Origin: Rhizobium sp. WSM4643
Lineage (GTDB): Bacteria; Pseudomonadota; Alphaproteobacteria; Rhizobiales; Rhizobiaceae
Reading direction: 5' to 3'
Length of the DNA stretch: 64,000 bases
Assembly: GCF_025152745.1 (NCBI RefSeq)
Contig: NZ_CP104040.1
Coordinates: 1,178,001-1,242,000, forward strand
Below, one piece after another: positions 1 to 8,032 of this stretch. A program made the position numbers and the translations under genes. The notes beneath the pieces were generated by a model. That model searched no databases. It was not told where the DNA came from and was given only the letters and a program-made list of their open reading frames with translations. Numbering within the stretch: position 1 is the stretch's first letter; each line of letters starts with the position of its first letter.

Positions 1-965
1 TGGTGCAGCACTCCTTCGGTTGGCCGCTCGGCATGAAGACCGGCGGCGGCTCCTTCCTCTATCACCTGGAAGACAATCTTGTGGCCGTCGGCTTCGTCGT
101 CCACCTCAATTACAAGAACCCCTATCTCTATCCTTTCGAGGAATTCCAGCGCTTCAAGACCCATCCGGCGATCCGCACCACCTTCGAGGGCGGCAAGCGG
201 CTGTCCTATGGGTCGCGTGCCATCACCGAGGGCGGCTACCAGTCGGTGCCGAAGCTCTCCTTCCCCGGCGGGGCGCTGATCGGCTGTTCGGCTGGTCTGG
301 TCAACGTGCCGCGCATCAAGGGTAGCCACAATGCGGTACTGTCGGGCATGCTGGCGGCCGAGAAAATTGCCGCCGCGATTACCGCCGGCCGCAGCCATGA
401 TGAAGTGACCGAGATCGAGAGCGAATGGCGCAAGGGCGACATCGGCAAGGATTTGAAGCGCGTGCGCAACGTCAAGCCGCTGTGGTCGAAGTTTGGCACA
501 GCGCTTGGCGTGGCGCTCGGCGGCTTCGACATGTGGACGAACCAGCTCCTCGGTTTCTCCTTCTTCGGCACGCTGAAGCACGGCAAGACCGATGCCCAAT
601 CGCTTGAGCCGGCCTCGCAGCACAAGCCGATCGCCTATCCGAAGCCCGATGGCGTCTTGACCTTCGATCGCCTGTCCTCGGTGTTCCTGTCGAACACCAA
701 TCACGAGGAAAACCAGCCGGTTCATCTGCAGGTCAAGGACATGGCGCTGCAGATCTCGTCCGAGCATGACATCTATGCCGGCCCGTCGACGCGTTACTGT
801 CCGGCCGGCGTCTATGAATGGGTGGAAAAGGACGGCAAGGACGTCTTCGTCATCAACGCCCAGAACTGCGTGCACTGCAAGACCTGCGACATCAAGGATC
901 CCAACCAGAACATCAACTGGGTGCCGCCGCAGGGCGGCGAGGGGCCGGTCTATCCGAATATGTGA
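1..965 (+). CDS. Electron transfer flavoprotein-ubiquinone oxidoreductase, C-terminal part (5' truncated by window edge)
   Basis: Only the last ~320 residues are present; the reading frame is open to the window edge, so the start lies upstream. ETF-QO passes electrons from reduced electron transfer flavoprotein (fatty acid and amino acid oxidation) to membrane ubiquinone, using FAD and one [4Fe-4S] cluster. The visible part has the family's C-terminal ferredoxin-like segment: a Cys in RYCPAGVYEW followed by NCVHCKTCDIKDP, which supplies the cluster ligands, and the conserved ending GGEGPVYPNM. The upstream LSFPGGALIGCSAG stretch belongs to the FAD/quinone-binding portion. The family is usually about 550 residues, so roughly 40 percent is missing here. 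Identification is strong. Confidence 0.93.
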   Translation, partial: VQHSFGWPLGMKTGGGSFLYHLEDNLVAVGFVVHLNYKNPYLYPFEEFQRFKTHPAIRTTFEGGKRLSYGSRAITEGGYQSVPKLSFPGGALIGCSAGLVNVPRIKGSHNAVLSGMLAAEKIAAAITAGRSHDEVTEIESEWRKGDIGKDLKRVRNVKPLWSKFGTALGVALGGFDMWTNQLLGFSFFGTLKHGKTDAQSLEPASQHKPIAYPKPDGVLTFDRLSSVFLSNTNHEENQPVHLQVKDMALQISSEHDIYAGPSTRYCPAGVYEWVEKDGKDVFVINAQNCVHCKTCDIKDPNQNINWVPPQGGEGPVYPNM

Positions 966-1101
966 GGCGGATTGTCCTCGCGGTCGACAATTCTTGCGTG
1001 CTGACGCCTTCGTGATCGCCTCCTGCCGGAGGCTGTTAGCCGTTCGTTAACCATAATTTCCTTAGCTTGCGACATCATGTTGACGCACTAAGGACACGTT
1101 C

Positions 1102-1716
1102 ATGACGATCTCGCGCCGGGGCTTCCTGATCGCTCTACCGCTTTTCGTGGCCGGCTGCTCTTCGACCGGCCTGAACAGCCAGACGAATTACGCCGCACTT
1201 CCGGATGAAAAATTCCCCTTGGGGCAGGTGCCGATCGACAAGATCAAGCCGGAACTTCGCCGCCAAGAAGTGGCCTACGAAACCACGCATCCTGCCGGCA
1301 CCATAGTCGTCGACACACCCGCGCGCCGCGCCTATTACGTCCTCGGCGACGGCAGAGCGATGCGTTATGGCGTCGGTGTCGGCCGCGAGGGGCTGGCATT
1401 TGCCGGTAACGCCTATATCGGCCGCAAGGCCGAGTGGCCGAGTTGGACGCCGACGGAAAACATGCAGCGCCGCGAAGAGCGCTATCGCAAGCTTGCTGGC
1501 GGCATGCCGGGCGGCCCGAACAACCCGCTCGGTGCGCGGGCGATATATCTCTACCGCGGCGGCAACGACACGCATTTTCGCATTCATGGCACCAACCAGC
1601 CGCAATCGATCGGTCTTGCCATGTCGAGCGGCTGTATTCGCATGATGAACCACGACGTGATCGACCTCTATAGCCGCGTCGAAGTCGGCGCCAGGGTCGT
1701 CGTCATCCAGGCTTAA
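1102..1716 (+). CDS. L,D-transpeptidase (ErfK/YbiS/YcfS/YnhG family), Tat-type lipoprotein
   Basis: A 204-residue cell-wall enzyme that should make 3-3 peptidoglycan cross-links or attach proteins to peptidoglycan. The YkuD domain covers roughly residues 65-203 and carries the catalytic motif with His162 (IHGTN) and Cys178 (SSGCIRM). The N-terminus begins SRRGFLI, a twin-arginine motif, and ends in a lipobox VAGC with Cys19, so the protein is probably exported folded by Tat and then lipidated. It follows the ETF-QO gene by 136 bp on the same strand and faces a convergent transporter gene across a hairpin. The family call is firm; the choice of Tat over Sec is inference from the RR pair. Confidence 0.92.
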   Translation: MTISRRGFLIALPLFVAGCSSTGLNSQTNYAALPDEKFPLGQVPIDKIKPELRRQEVAYETTHPAGTIVVDTPARRAYYVLGDGRAMRYGVGVGREGLAFAGNAYIGRKAEWPSWTPTENMQRREERYRKLAGGMPGGPNNPLGARAIYLYRGGNDTHFRIHGTNQPQSIGLAMSSGCIRMMNHDVIDLYSRVEVGARVVVIQA

Positions 1717-1744
1717 GCAATACAGAGACGGCATTTCTCACGAA

Positions 1745-1777
1745 AAAGCCGCCGTAGCAATCGCTGCCGGCGGCTTT
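1745..1777. terminator. Hairpin between convergent genes, likely bidirectional terminator
   Basis: A perfect 10-bp inverted repeat (AAAGCCGCCG with CGGCGGCTTT) encloses a 13-nt loop, with an A-run before and T-run at the stem ends. It lies 28 bp past the L,D-transpeptidase stop and 22 bp past the stop of the convergent EamA gene, so it can serve both. Confidence 0.65.
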
Positions 1778-1798
1778 CGAAGTGTCGGTCCTAGCTGG

Positions 1799-2704
1799 TT
1801 AGCGGCGCGGTGCGGCGATACCCGTCGAAAGCGCCACACCGATGCCGGTGATCACGGCGGCGCTGATTTCCGTCATGCCGATAGCTTCGCCAAGCAGCAA
1901 GCCGCCGCCGAGGGTTGCAAGCACGGGCGTCAGCGCCGTGAAGGCGGCAGCCTGTGTTCCGCCGAGTGTTCTGACGGCGGTGCCGTAGGCGACCATGGCG
2001 ACGAGACCGGAAAGAACGCCCTGGCTCAGCACCTGCAGGCCGATCTCGTGAAGCGGAGCCTGCGGCAGCGAGATGCCGAAGATGAGGGCAAGCGTGCCCA
2101 TAATCAGAAAGGACCAGACGGCGATCAGGGCGCTCGCTTGCACGGAGGTCAGGCCGGAGCGGCGGAAGGCATGCGTATAGCTCGCCCAGAGAATGGCGCC
2201 GGCCGGCAGCAGCACGAAGCTCGTCCAAGGCAGCGAGGCGTCTGCAAGGCTGCGCGTGAGGAGGATCAGCACGCCGGCGACGATCGCGAAGAGCCCCGCG
2301 ATGCGTGTGCCATCGGGTCTTTCGCGAAACAGCGCAATGCCGATCAGCGCTGCTGCGAGCGGCATCGAGCCGCCGAGCAGAATCCCCGAGGAGGCCGCCG
2401 GCGTCGAATGGATTGCCAGCGTCGTCAGCAGGAAGAAGACGGCGCCGGAACCGGACACCATGATCGCCAGCAGGTGAAGCGGCAGGCCCTTCGGCAGCAG
2501 CCCCGTCTTCAGCCAGACAGGCGAAAGCACCAGCGCCGGAATTCCGAAGCGGATCAGCCCGATATCGATCGAGCCGAGCGGCGTTGCGGCGCTGTGGCGG
2601 GTGACGAGAAACCATGTCGCCCAGATCAGCACGGTGATAGTGCCGCCGGCATAACCCAATACCTGCGACGGCGACTTGTCGTTGGTAAATGCGATGGTGG
2701 TCAT
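1799..2704 (-). CDS. EamA/DMT-family transporter
   Basis: A 301-residue inner-membrane protein with about ten hydrophobic segments arranged as two EamA repeats, typical of drug/metabolite exporters related to RhaT and YdcZ-type proteins. The start at MTTIAF is chosen because GGAAAGGA lies 9 bp upstream; an in-frame extension of 23 codons further up is possible but has no good ribosome site. It is divergent from an Lrp/AsnC-type regulator across 144 bp, a common arrangement in which the regulator controls an amino-acid or metabolite exporter. The substrate cannot be read from the sequence. Confidence 0.88.
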   Translation of the reverse strand: MTTIAFTNDKSPSQVLGYAGGTITVLIWATWFLVTRHSAATPLGSIDIGLIRFGIPALVLSPVWLKTGLLPKGLPLHLLAIMVSGSGAVFFLLTTLAIHSTPAASSGILLGGSMPLAAALIGIALFRERPDGTRIAGLFAIVAGVLILLTRSLADASLPWTSFVLLPAGAILWASYTHAFRRSGLTSVQASALIAVWSFLIMGTLALIFGISLPQAPLHEIGLQVLSQGVLSGLVAMVAYGTAVRTLGGTQAAAFTALTPVLATLGGGLLLGEAIGMTEISAAVITGIGVALSTGIAAPRR

Positions 2705-2848
2705 CGTCTTAGTCCTTTCCTTCATCCGGAGCCTCTCCGGTTGAGAAAAGACTAGCGCCAGAGGCCAGGGCATGTCCTTGCTATCTATGGCTCTAAAATC
2801 ATGCTATGCGCAATCTTCTGCCAATCGAGGCCAATAGGGATCGCGAAA

Positions 2849-3322
2849 ATGCCAAATCTCGATAAATTCGATATTGCCATCCTGAAGTGCCTGCAGGAGG
2901 ATGCGCGGGCCACCAATGTCGAGATCGCCGAGAAGGTGAACCTTTCACCGTCGCCCTGCCTGCGCCGCATCCGCAATCTCGAACGCTCCGGTATCATCCG
3001 CGGCTACACGGCGGATATCGACCGCAAGGAGGTCGGTCTCGGCCTCACCGTCTTCGTCGAATTCAAGGTCGTCCAGCACAGCCGCGAAAATTCCGAGGCG
3101 CAGCAGAAGGCGCTGCTCGCCATCCCCGAGATCGTCTCCTGCTTCCTGATTTCGGGTACGGCCGATTTCCTCGCCGAAGTGGTGGTGGAGGATCTCGCCG
3201 CCTACGAACGGCTTCTGACGGAAACGCTGTTGACCTTGCCGAATGTCAGCGACATCCGCTCGAACTTCGCCATCCGCAGCATGAAGACGCATGGGCCGTT
3301 GAAGCTGCCCGAGGGAAAATAA
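2849..3322 (+). CDS. Lrp/AsnC-family transcriptional regulator
   Basis: A 157-residue regulator with an N-terminal winged helix-turn-helix (about residues 1-60, including VEIAEKVNLSPSPCLRRIRNLE) followed by a RAM/AsnC effector domain with the beta-alpha-beta-beta-alpha-beta pattern (about 65-145). The start MPNLDKFD is preceded by AGGGA 8 bp upstream; a longer in-frame start at 2801 would add 16 residues not typical of the family. It is divergent from the EamA transporter and probably controls that gene in response to an amino acid. Member-level function is unknown. Confidence 0.92.
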   Translation: MPNLDKFDIAILKCLQEDARATNVEIAEKVNLSPSPCLRRIRNLERSGIIRGYTADIDRKEVGLGLTVFVEFKVVQHSRENSEAQQKALLAIPEIVSCFLISGTADFLAEVVVEDLAAYERLLTETLLTLPNVSDIRSNFAIRSMKTHGPLKLPEGK

Positions 3323-3345
3323 TCCCCCTCGGGCTTGCTTGTGGG

Positions 3346-4719
3346 TTAGAGGAGCGTTCCGCTGAGGATGAGCAGCGCCACCGAGAAGTAGATGACGAGC
3401 CCGGTGACGTCGACCAACGTGGCGACGAAGGGGGCTGAGGCGCTGGCCGGATCGAGCCGGAGCTTCTGCAGCACGAAAGGCAGCATCGAGCCGCAGATCG
3501 AACCGAAGGTGACGATCCCGATCAAGGCGGCAAACACCGTGACGGCGACCATTTGCCAGTGCGGGCCGTAGTCGTAGAGCCCGGCCGATTGCCAGAATAC
3601 GATGCGGATGAAGCCGACCAGGCCGAGGATCGCGCCGAGGACGACGCCGGTCGGCAGTTCGCGCAAAAGTACCTTCCACCAGTCCGAAAGCTTCAGTTCG
3701 CCGAGTGCCAGCGCCCGGATGATCAGCGACGTCGCCTGTGAACCCGAGTTGCCGCCCGAGCTCATGATCAGCGGGATGAACAGCGTCAGCACCACGGCCT
3801 TTTCCAGCTCGCCTTCGAAGTGCTGCATCGCGCTTGCCGTCAGCATTTCGCCAAGAAACAGGGCGGCGAGCCAGCCGGCGCGCTTGCGGATCATGCCGGC
3901 GAAGCCGATTTTCATGTAGGGCTGGCCGAGCGCCTCCATGCCGCCGAACTTCTGGGCCGCTTCCGTCGTGTCTGCGATCATCGTGTCGATCACGTCGTCG
4001 ACGGTGACGATGCCGAGCATCTGCCCATGTTCGTCGGTGACGGGCAGGGCGAGCAGGTCGTGCTTGCGGATCAGCCGGGCGACATCCTCCTGCTTCATCA
4101 GCGGATCGGCCGAAACCGGCACGCCCTTCTGAGCCACGGACAGAATGGAGGCGTCGGGCTCGCCGGTGATGAGGCGGCGTAGCGTCACCACATGCATCAG
4201 TGCATGGCTTACGTCGTCGAGCACATAAATGGCGTAGATGGTCTCGCGCGAGCGTTCGACCTGGCGCACATGATCGAGCGTCCGGGCAACGGTCCAGCTG
4301 TCAGGCACGCTGACGAACTCCGTCGTCATGATGCCGCCGGCCGTGCGCGGTGGATAGCCCATCAGGTGCTGGATCGCGATGCGCACCGGTTCGTCGAGGC
4401 TGGAGAACAGCCGGGCGCGGGTCTCGCCGTCGAGTTCGAGCAGCACGTCGGCGACGCGGTCGTTCGACATGCCGTGCAGCAGCCGCGCGGCGTCCTCGGC
4501 GCTGATCAGCGCAAGGATGTGCGCAGCATTGCGAAGCTCCGGCCGGTCGAGAATGTTGACCGCATAGTCGAGCGGCATGCTGGTCAGCACCCGCCCGGCG
4601 TCCTGGACGCTGAGTGTATTCAACGATTCGACGCGTTCGGCGATCGTTGCGCCGCGGCTGTTGTTGATGAAGGCGCGGGCGGCATGGCCTGCCCGAAGAG
4701 GGAAGCGATTGATGTTCAT
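3346..4719 (-). CDS. mgtE: Magnesium transporter MgtE
   Basis: A 457-residue inner-membrane Mg2+ channel. In order it has a helical MgtE N domain (about 35-135, with the DAARLLHGMSNDRVADVL repeat), two CBS domains (about 140-260) that act as cytoplasmic Mg2+ sensors in characterised family members, and a five-helix C-terminal membrane domain (about 290-457) with the conserved LIMSSGGNSGSQA pore segment. Length fits the family (about 450). The 3' end faces the Lrp gene, 23 bp away. The gene has an unusually long upstream region in which a hairpin can pair with the ribosome site (separate entry). Confidence 0.95.
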   Translation of the reverse strand: MNINRFPLRAGHAARAFINNSRGATIAERVESLNTLSVQDAGRVLTSMPLDYAVNILDRPELRNAAHILALISAEDAARLLHGMSNDRVADVLLELDGETRARLFSSLDEPVRIAIQHLMGYPPRTAGGIMTTEFVSVPDSWTVARTLDHVRQVERSRETIYAIYVLDDVSHALMHVVTLRRLITGEPDASILSVAQKGVPVSADPLMKQEDVARLIRKHDLLALPVTDEHGQMLGIVTVDDVIDTMIADTTEAAQKFGGMEALGQPYMKIGFAGMIRKRAGWLAALFLGEMLTASAMQHFEGELEKAVVLTLFIPLIMSSGGNSGSQATSLIIRALALGELKLSDWWKVLLRELPTGVVLGAILGLVGFIRIVFWQSAGLYDYGPHWQMVAVTVFAALIGIVTFGSICGSMLPFVLQKLRLDPASASAPFVATLVDVTGLVIYFSVALLILSGTLL

Positions 4720-5026
4720 TTGAGGCTCGCCTTTCCGTCGATCCGCCGTAGCGTCCGATCGGGCGAGCTGACAGGAGTCGGTCAGCGCACGAGGGCCGCG
4801 TACGGCAAGGGCAATCGACTGCTACTGTCGCTTGGCATCGTTATGATGGCTCCGTTGAAATCCGTGGCTGACGAGTGTCATCCACGTGAATGCTAGGTGG
4901 TCCCGAATGCGGAAAAAGTCAAGCGGGGTAAATGCTTAACGCCAGAATGCCGCACCCCGCGATGCGGCATTCCGGGCGGGTATGGCCGGTGGTATGGTTT
5001 GTAGACTTTGCTGGCCCGAAACGGTC
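4720..5026. other. Noncoding gap between mgtE and the oxidoreductase gene
   Basis: About 307 bp without a supported gene. It holds the mgtE leader and, at 4945-4972, a perfect 10-bp hairpin (GAATGCCGCA with TGCGGCATTC, 8-nt loop) that lies 55 bp downstream of the oxidoreductase stop and may end that transcript, though no T-run follows. Nothing else is recognisable. Confidence 0.5.
4726..4767 (-). promoter_or_regulatory. Hairpin able to cover the mgtE ribosome binding site
   Basis: On the minus strand CTCGCC (4767-4762) can pair with GGCGAG (4731-4726) just before the mgtE start codon, and an inner stem CGATC/GATCG lies between them. The outer stem overlaps the only purine-rich candidate ribosome site (GGAAAGG). 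Immediately upstream, CTGAC and GTCAG form a second, neighbouring hairpin. This is suggestive of translational control by Mg2+ but is only base-pairing seen by eye; no known Mg2+ riboswitch class is recognised. Confidence 0.3.
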
Positions 5027-6040
5027 TCAGAATCCTGCAAGCACCGCCTTGCCCTTCATCCTGCCGCTTTCGACCATGGCATGCGCCGTCTTGAGGTTTA
5101 CCGCATTGATCGGCCCGACGATCTCTGAAAGCGTGGTGCGGATCTTTCCGGCGTCGATGAGTTCGGAAACTCTGTTCAGCAGCTTGTGCTGCTCGATCAT
5201 GTCGGGCGTGCCGTAGAGCGGGCGGGTGAACATCAGTTCCCAATGAACGGAGACGGCCTTGCGCTTGAAGGGCACGATGTCGAGCGTCTTCGGATCGTCG
5301 ATCAGCGCGAAGCGGCCCTGTGGCGCAATCGCTTCGACGATGTCCCCGATATGGCTGTCCGTGTTGGTGGTTGAGAATATAAACCCCGGCGCGCCGATGC
5401 CGAGCGCTGCTACCTCAAGCGCGATCCGTTTGGAATGGTCGACGACGTGATGTGCGCCGAGTTCCCTCACCCAGTCCTGCGTTTCCGCTCGCGAGGCCGT
5501 GGCGATCACCGTCAGGTCGGTCAATGCCCGGGCGATCTGGATGGCGATCGAGCCGACGCCGCCGGCGCCGCCGATGATCAGGATGGATCGTCCCGCTCCC
5601 GAAACCGCGTCCTGCACCTTCAGCCGATCGAACAGCGCCTCGTAGGCCGTAATCGAGGTCAACGGCAGGGCGGCCGCGGCCGCGAAGTCGAGGCTCTTCG
5701 GTTTGGCGCCGACGATGCGCTCGTCGACGAGATGGAATTCGGCATTGCTGCCCGGGCGGCTGATGACCCCGGAATAGAACACCTCGTCGCCGGGCCTGAA
5801 CAGGGTGACATCGGCGCCGATGGCCTTGACGATGCCGGCGGCATCCCAGCCGAGCACCTTGAGTTCGCCCGCGGGCGGCGCGGAATGGGCGCGCACCTTC
5901 ACATCGACGGGATTGACCGAAACGGCTTTGATTTCGACGAGCAGATCGTGGCCCTTGGCCTCCGGCATCGGCAGTTCGACATCGATCAGCGAGGTCTCGG
6001 CGGAAATCGGCTGGGGCGTTTTATAGGCGACGGCGCGCAT
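5027..6040 (-). CDS. Zinc-free medium-chain dehydrogenase / NADPH:quinone oxidoreductase (zinc-binding alcohol dehydrogenase-like family)
   Basis: A 337-residue MDR-superfamily enzyme. Residues 1-130 form the GroES-like catalytic domain; residues about 130-290 form a Rossmann fold with the nucleotide motif IIGGAGGVGSIAIQ. The structural zinc cysteines of true alcohol dehydrogenases are absent, which fits the quinone-oxidoreductase branch. The start MRAVAYKTPQ is preceded by CAGGAG 6 bp upstream. It is divergent from an HxlR regulator across 103 bp, an arrangement known for quinone- or aldehyde-responsive genes. The substrate is unknown. Confidence 0.9.
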   Translation of the reverse strand: MRAVAYKTPQPISAETSLIDVELPMPEAKGHDLLVEIKAVSVNPVDVKVRAHSAPPAGELKVLGWDAAGIVKAIGADVTLFRPGDEVFYSGVISRPGSNAEFHLVDERIVGAKPKSLDFAAAAALPLTSITAYEALFDRLKVQDAVSGAGRSILIIGGAGGVGSIAIQIARALTDLTVIATASRAETQDWVRELGAHHVVDHSKRIALEVAALGIGAPGFIFSTTNTDSHIGDIVEAIAPQGRFALIDDPKTLDIVPFKRKAVSVHWELMFTRPLYGTPDMIEQHKLLNRVSELIDAGKIRTTLSEIVGPINAVNLKTAHAMVESGRMKGKAVLAGF

Positions 6041-6114
6041 GGGAAACTCCTGTGTTCGTTGCACGGAAGCTAGATGCGCACTATGGTCCGACAACGCAAG
6101 AATGCACAAATTCT

Positions 6115-6125
6115 GTACATAGTAC
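6115..6125. promoter_or_regulatory. Candidate HxlR operator (GTAC-ATA-GTAC)
   Basis: A perfect inverted repeat GTAC with a 3-bp spacer lies 18 bp upstream of the HxlR start codon, inside the divergent promoter region. An overlapping AGTA...TACT pair (6121-6137) resembles the TACT-N7-AGTA sites of the HxlR-family protein YodB. Assignment is by position and symmetry only. Confidence 0.35.
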
Positions 6126-6143
6126 CCAAAAGGATACTGTAAA

Positions 6144-6548
6144 ATGTCATTGCCGCGCGCCAAGCTCGTCAAGAATTTTCCCGGCTGCCCGGTCGAAGCG
6201 ACGCTGACTTACCTCGACGGGAAGTGGAAGGGTGTGATCCTCTTTCATCTGATGGAGGGAACCCTGCGCTTCAACGAATTGCGGCGTAAGCTGCCGGCCG
6301 TGACCCAGCGCATGCTGACCAAGCAGTTGCGGGAACTGGAAGAATCCGGTCTGGTATCACGCACCGTCTATCCGGTCGTGCCGCCGAGGGTCGAATATGC
6401 AATGACGCCGCTCGGCTTGACGCTGAAGCCGGTCATCCAGGCGTTGGCCGCCTGGGGTGACGATTATGTCTTTTGCAGCCCGGAAGGCCGCGAGCTGCGC
6501 CTGGCCTCAGACGGCCTGCGCGCTCCGGTCGCGGCGCTCGAGGCGTAG
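6144..6548 (+). CDS. HxlR-family transcriptional regulator
   Basis: A 134-residue winged-helix regulator. The HxlR domain spans about residues 12-105, starting with the characteristic CPVEATLTYLDGKWKGVILFHL and including RFNELRRKLPAVTQRMLTKQLRELEESGLV. The single Cys near residue 14 matches the redox-sensing Cys of YodB/HypR-type members. It is divergent from the quinone-oxidoreductase-like gene and probably represses it until electrophile stress. Its last 42 bp overlap the 3' end of the convergent MFS gene. Confidence 0.93.
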   Translation: MSLPRAKLVKNFPGCPVEATLTYLDGKWKGVILFHLMEGTLRFNELRRKLPAVTQRMLTKQLRELEESGLVSRTVYPVVPPRVEYAMTPLGLTLKPVIQALAAWGDDYVFCSPEGRELRLASDGLRAPVAALEA

Positions 6549-7733
6549 CGAGGCTGCAAAGACGAAGAGGCCGAGGAAGGATAGTACTGCACCGACATAA
6601 CCGGTTGCCGCAAAACCGTAACCCCCGGCAATGACGAGGCCGCCGAGCCAGGCGCCGATCGCATTGGCGATGTTGAAGGCGGAATGGTTGGAAGCGGCAG
6701 CTAACGTCTGCGCGTCGGCGGCGACATCCATCAGCCGCGTCTGCAGCGCCGGGCCGGCGGCAAAACCGCAGCCGACGAGGAAAACGGAAAGCCCCAGCAT
6801 ATAGGGATTGGCCGCGGTCAGCGAGAAGGTGGTCAGCACGACGATATTATAGACCAGCGACCCGCCGATCGTGCCGAGCAGCGATTTGTCGGCGAGCCAC
6901 GAGCCGATGAAATTGCCCGCATTCATGCCGACGCCGAAGAGGACCAGCATGATCGGGACGGCCGTTTCCGGCAGCAACGCCACCTCAGTCGTCGTCGAGG
7001 CGATATAGCTGAACATCGCGAACATACCGCCGTAGCCGACAGCGGCGATGCCGAGCGTCAGCCACACCTGCGGCCGGCGGAAGGCGCCGAGTTCGCGGAG
7101 GAACCCCGCCTCCTCGGAAACCCTGTCCTTCGGAACGTAGAACCAGATCAGCGCCACCGTCAGCAGGCCGAGCACGCCGACCGAGAAAAACGCCACCTGC
7201 CAGTCGAGCGACTGGCCGAAGAACGTGGTCAACGGCGTGCCGAGAAGGGTCGCAACGGTCAGGCCGAGCATGACGCGCCCGACGGCACGGGCGCGGCGAT
7301 GCACCGGCACCATCGAGGCGGCGACAAGGGCCGCGACGCCAAAATAAGCGCCATGCGGCAGGCCGCTGACGAAGCGCAGCAGCGTGAAGCTTTCGAAGGT
7401 CGGCGCCATGGCGCTTGATATATTGCCGGCGGCAAAGATCAGCATCAGCATCAAAAGCAGCGTGCGGCGCGCCATCTTCGCGGCGAGCACGGCAATGACC
7501 GGCGCGCCGACGACGACGCCGAGCGCATAGGCGCTGATGACGTAACCGGCTTGCGGCGTGGTGACCGAGAAGGTGTCGGCAACGTTGGGCAGCAACCCCA
7601 TGATCGCGAATTCGCCGGTGCCGATGCCGAAGCCGCCGCAGGCGAGCGCCAGCTGAACCAGCGCCACGGTCATTGCCGACGGCAGCGCTTCATCCTGGCT
7701 ATCGATGGAAATATTGGCGGCAATCTCACTCAC
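6507..7733 (-). CDS. MFS transporter (AraJ/DHA1-type exporter)
   Basis: A 408-residue, 12-helix major facilitator with the DHA1/AraJ-type start (TGEFAIMGLLPNVADTFSVTTPQAGYV is the typical first loop pattern). The GTG start at 7733 is chosen because GAGGAG lies 5 bp upstream; the frame is open for 84 more codons upstream but those encode nothing transporter-like. The 3' end overlaps the HxlR coding region tail-to-tail by 42 bp. Upstream lie two identical palindromes that look like operators. Likely efflux of sugars, arabinose-type compounds or drugs; the substrate is not determinable. Confidence 0.9.
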   Translation of the reverse strand: MSEIAANISIDSQDEALPSAMTVALVQLALACGGFGIGTGEFAIMGLLPNVADTFSVTTPQAGYVISAYALGVVVGAPVIAVLAAKMARRTLLLMLMLIFAAGNISSAMAPTFESFTLLRFVSGLPHGAYFGVAALVAASMVPVHRRARAVGRVMLGLTVATLLGTPLTTFFGQSLDWQVAFFSVGVLGLLTVALIWFYVPKDRVSEEAGFLRELGAFRRPQVWLTLGIAAVGYGGMFAMFSYIASTTTEVALLPETAVPIMLVLFGVGMNAGNFIGSWLADKSLLGTIGGSLVYNIVVLTTFSLTAANPYMLGLSVFLVGCGFAAGPALQTRLMDVAADAQTLAAASNHSAFNIANAIGAWLGGLVIAGGYGFAATGYVGAVLSFLGLFVFAASLRLERRDRSAQAV

Positions 7734-7871
7734 GAGAGCTCCTCGAGGCGGTTTCTGCTTGGCAATGACCCCTGGCGCAGGCGCAGCCGCGAGCCGATCG
7801 GTGGGATGGCGGGAGGTGGAGACGATGTCTCCGATAGGCCATCTATCCGTGAGGTCTCGGCTGCCGTCGAG

Positions 7872-7884
7872 TGCAATTTTTGCA
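7872..7884. promoter_or_regulatory. Palindromic operator copy 1 (TGCAA-TTT-TTGCA)
   Basis: A perfect 5-bp inverted repeat with a 3-bp spacer. An identical copy lies 44 bp away (7916-7928), so the two sites fall on about the same helical face. They sit 138-195 bp upstream of the MFS start and would suit a dimeric repressor bound at two sites. No regulator gene is adjacent. Confidence 0.5.
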
Positions 7885-7915
7885 GTGCAGCGTCCTGCTA
7901 TCTGCATACGTCTAT

Positions 7916-7928
7916 TGCAATTTTTGCA
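7916..7928. promoter_or_regulatory. Palindromic operator copy 2 (TGCAA-TTT-TTGCA)
   Basis: Identical in sequence to the site at 7872-7884. It lies 105 bp upstream of the lipid kinase start codon, so either divergent gene could be the target. Confidence 0.5.
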
Positions 7929-8032
7929 TTTCTGTCCTTTGCCAGGAAAGATGGCTGCGCTTGAAATAGCCGGTATCGCAACCATCTCAGGGGCGAGGCA
8001 GGAGCATTTCCACGCCCGAGACGGGAGCTCTT

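Larger units (their letters stand above)
7734..8032. other. Divergent regulatory region between MFS exporter and lipid kinase
   Basis: About 299 bp without a gene. It contains two copies of the perfect palindrome TGCAA-TTT-TTGCA and otherwise no recognised feature. GGGAG at 8024-8028 precedes the lipid kinase ATG. Confidence 0.6.
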
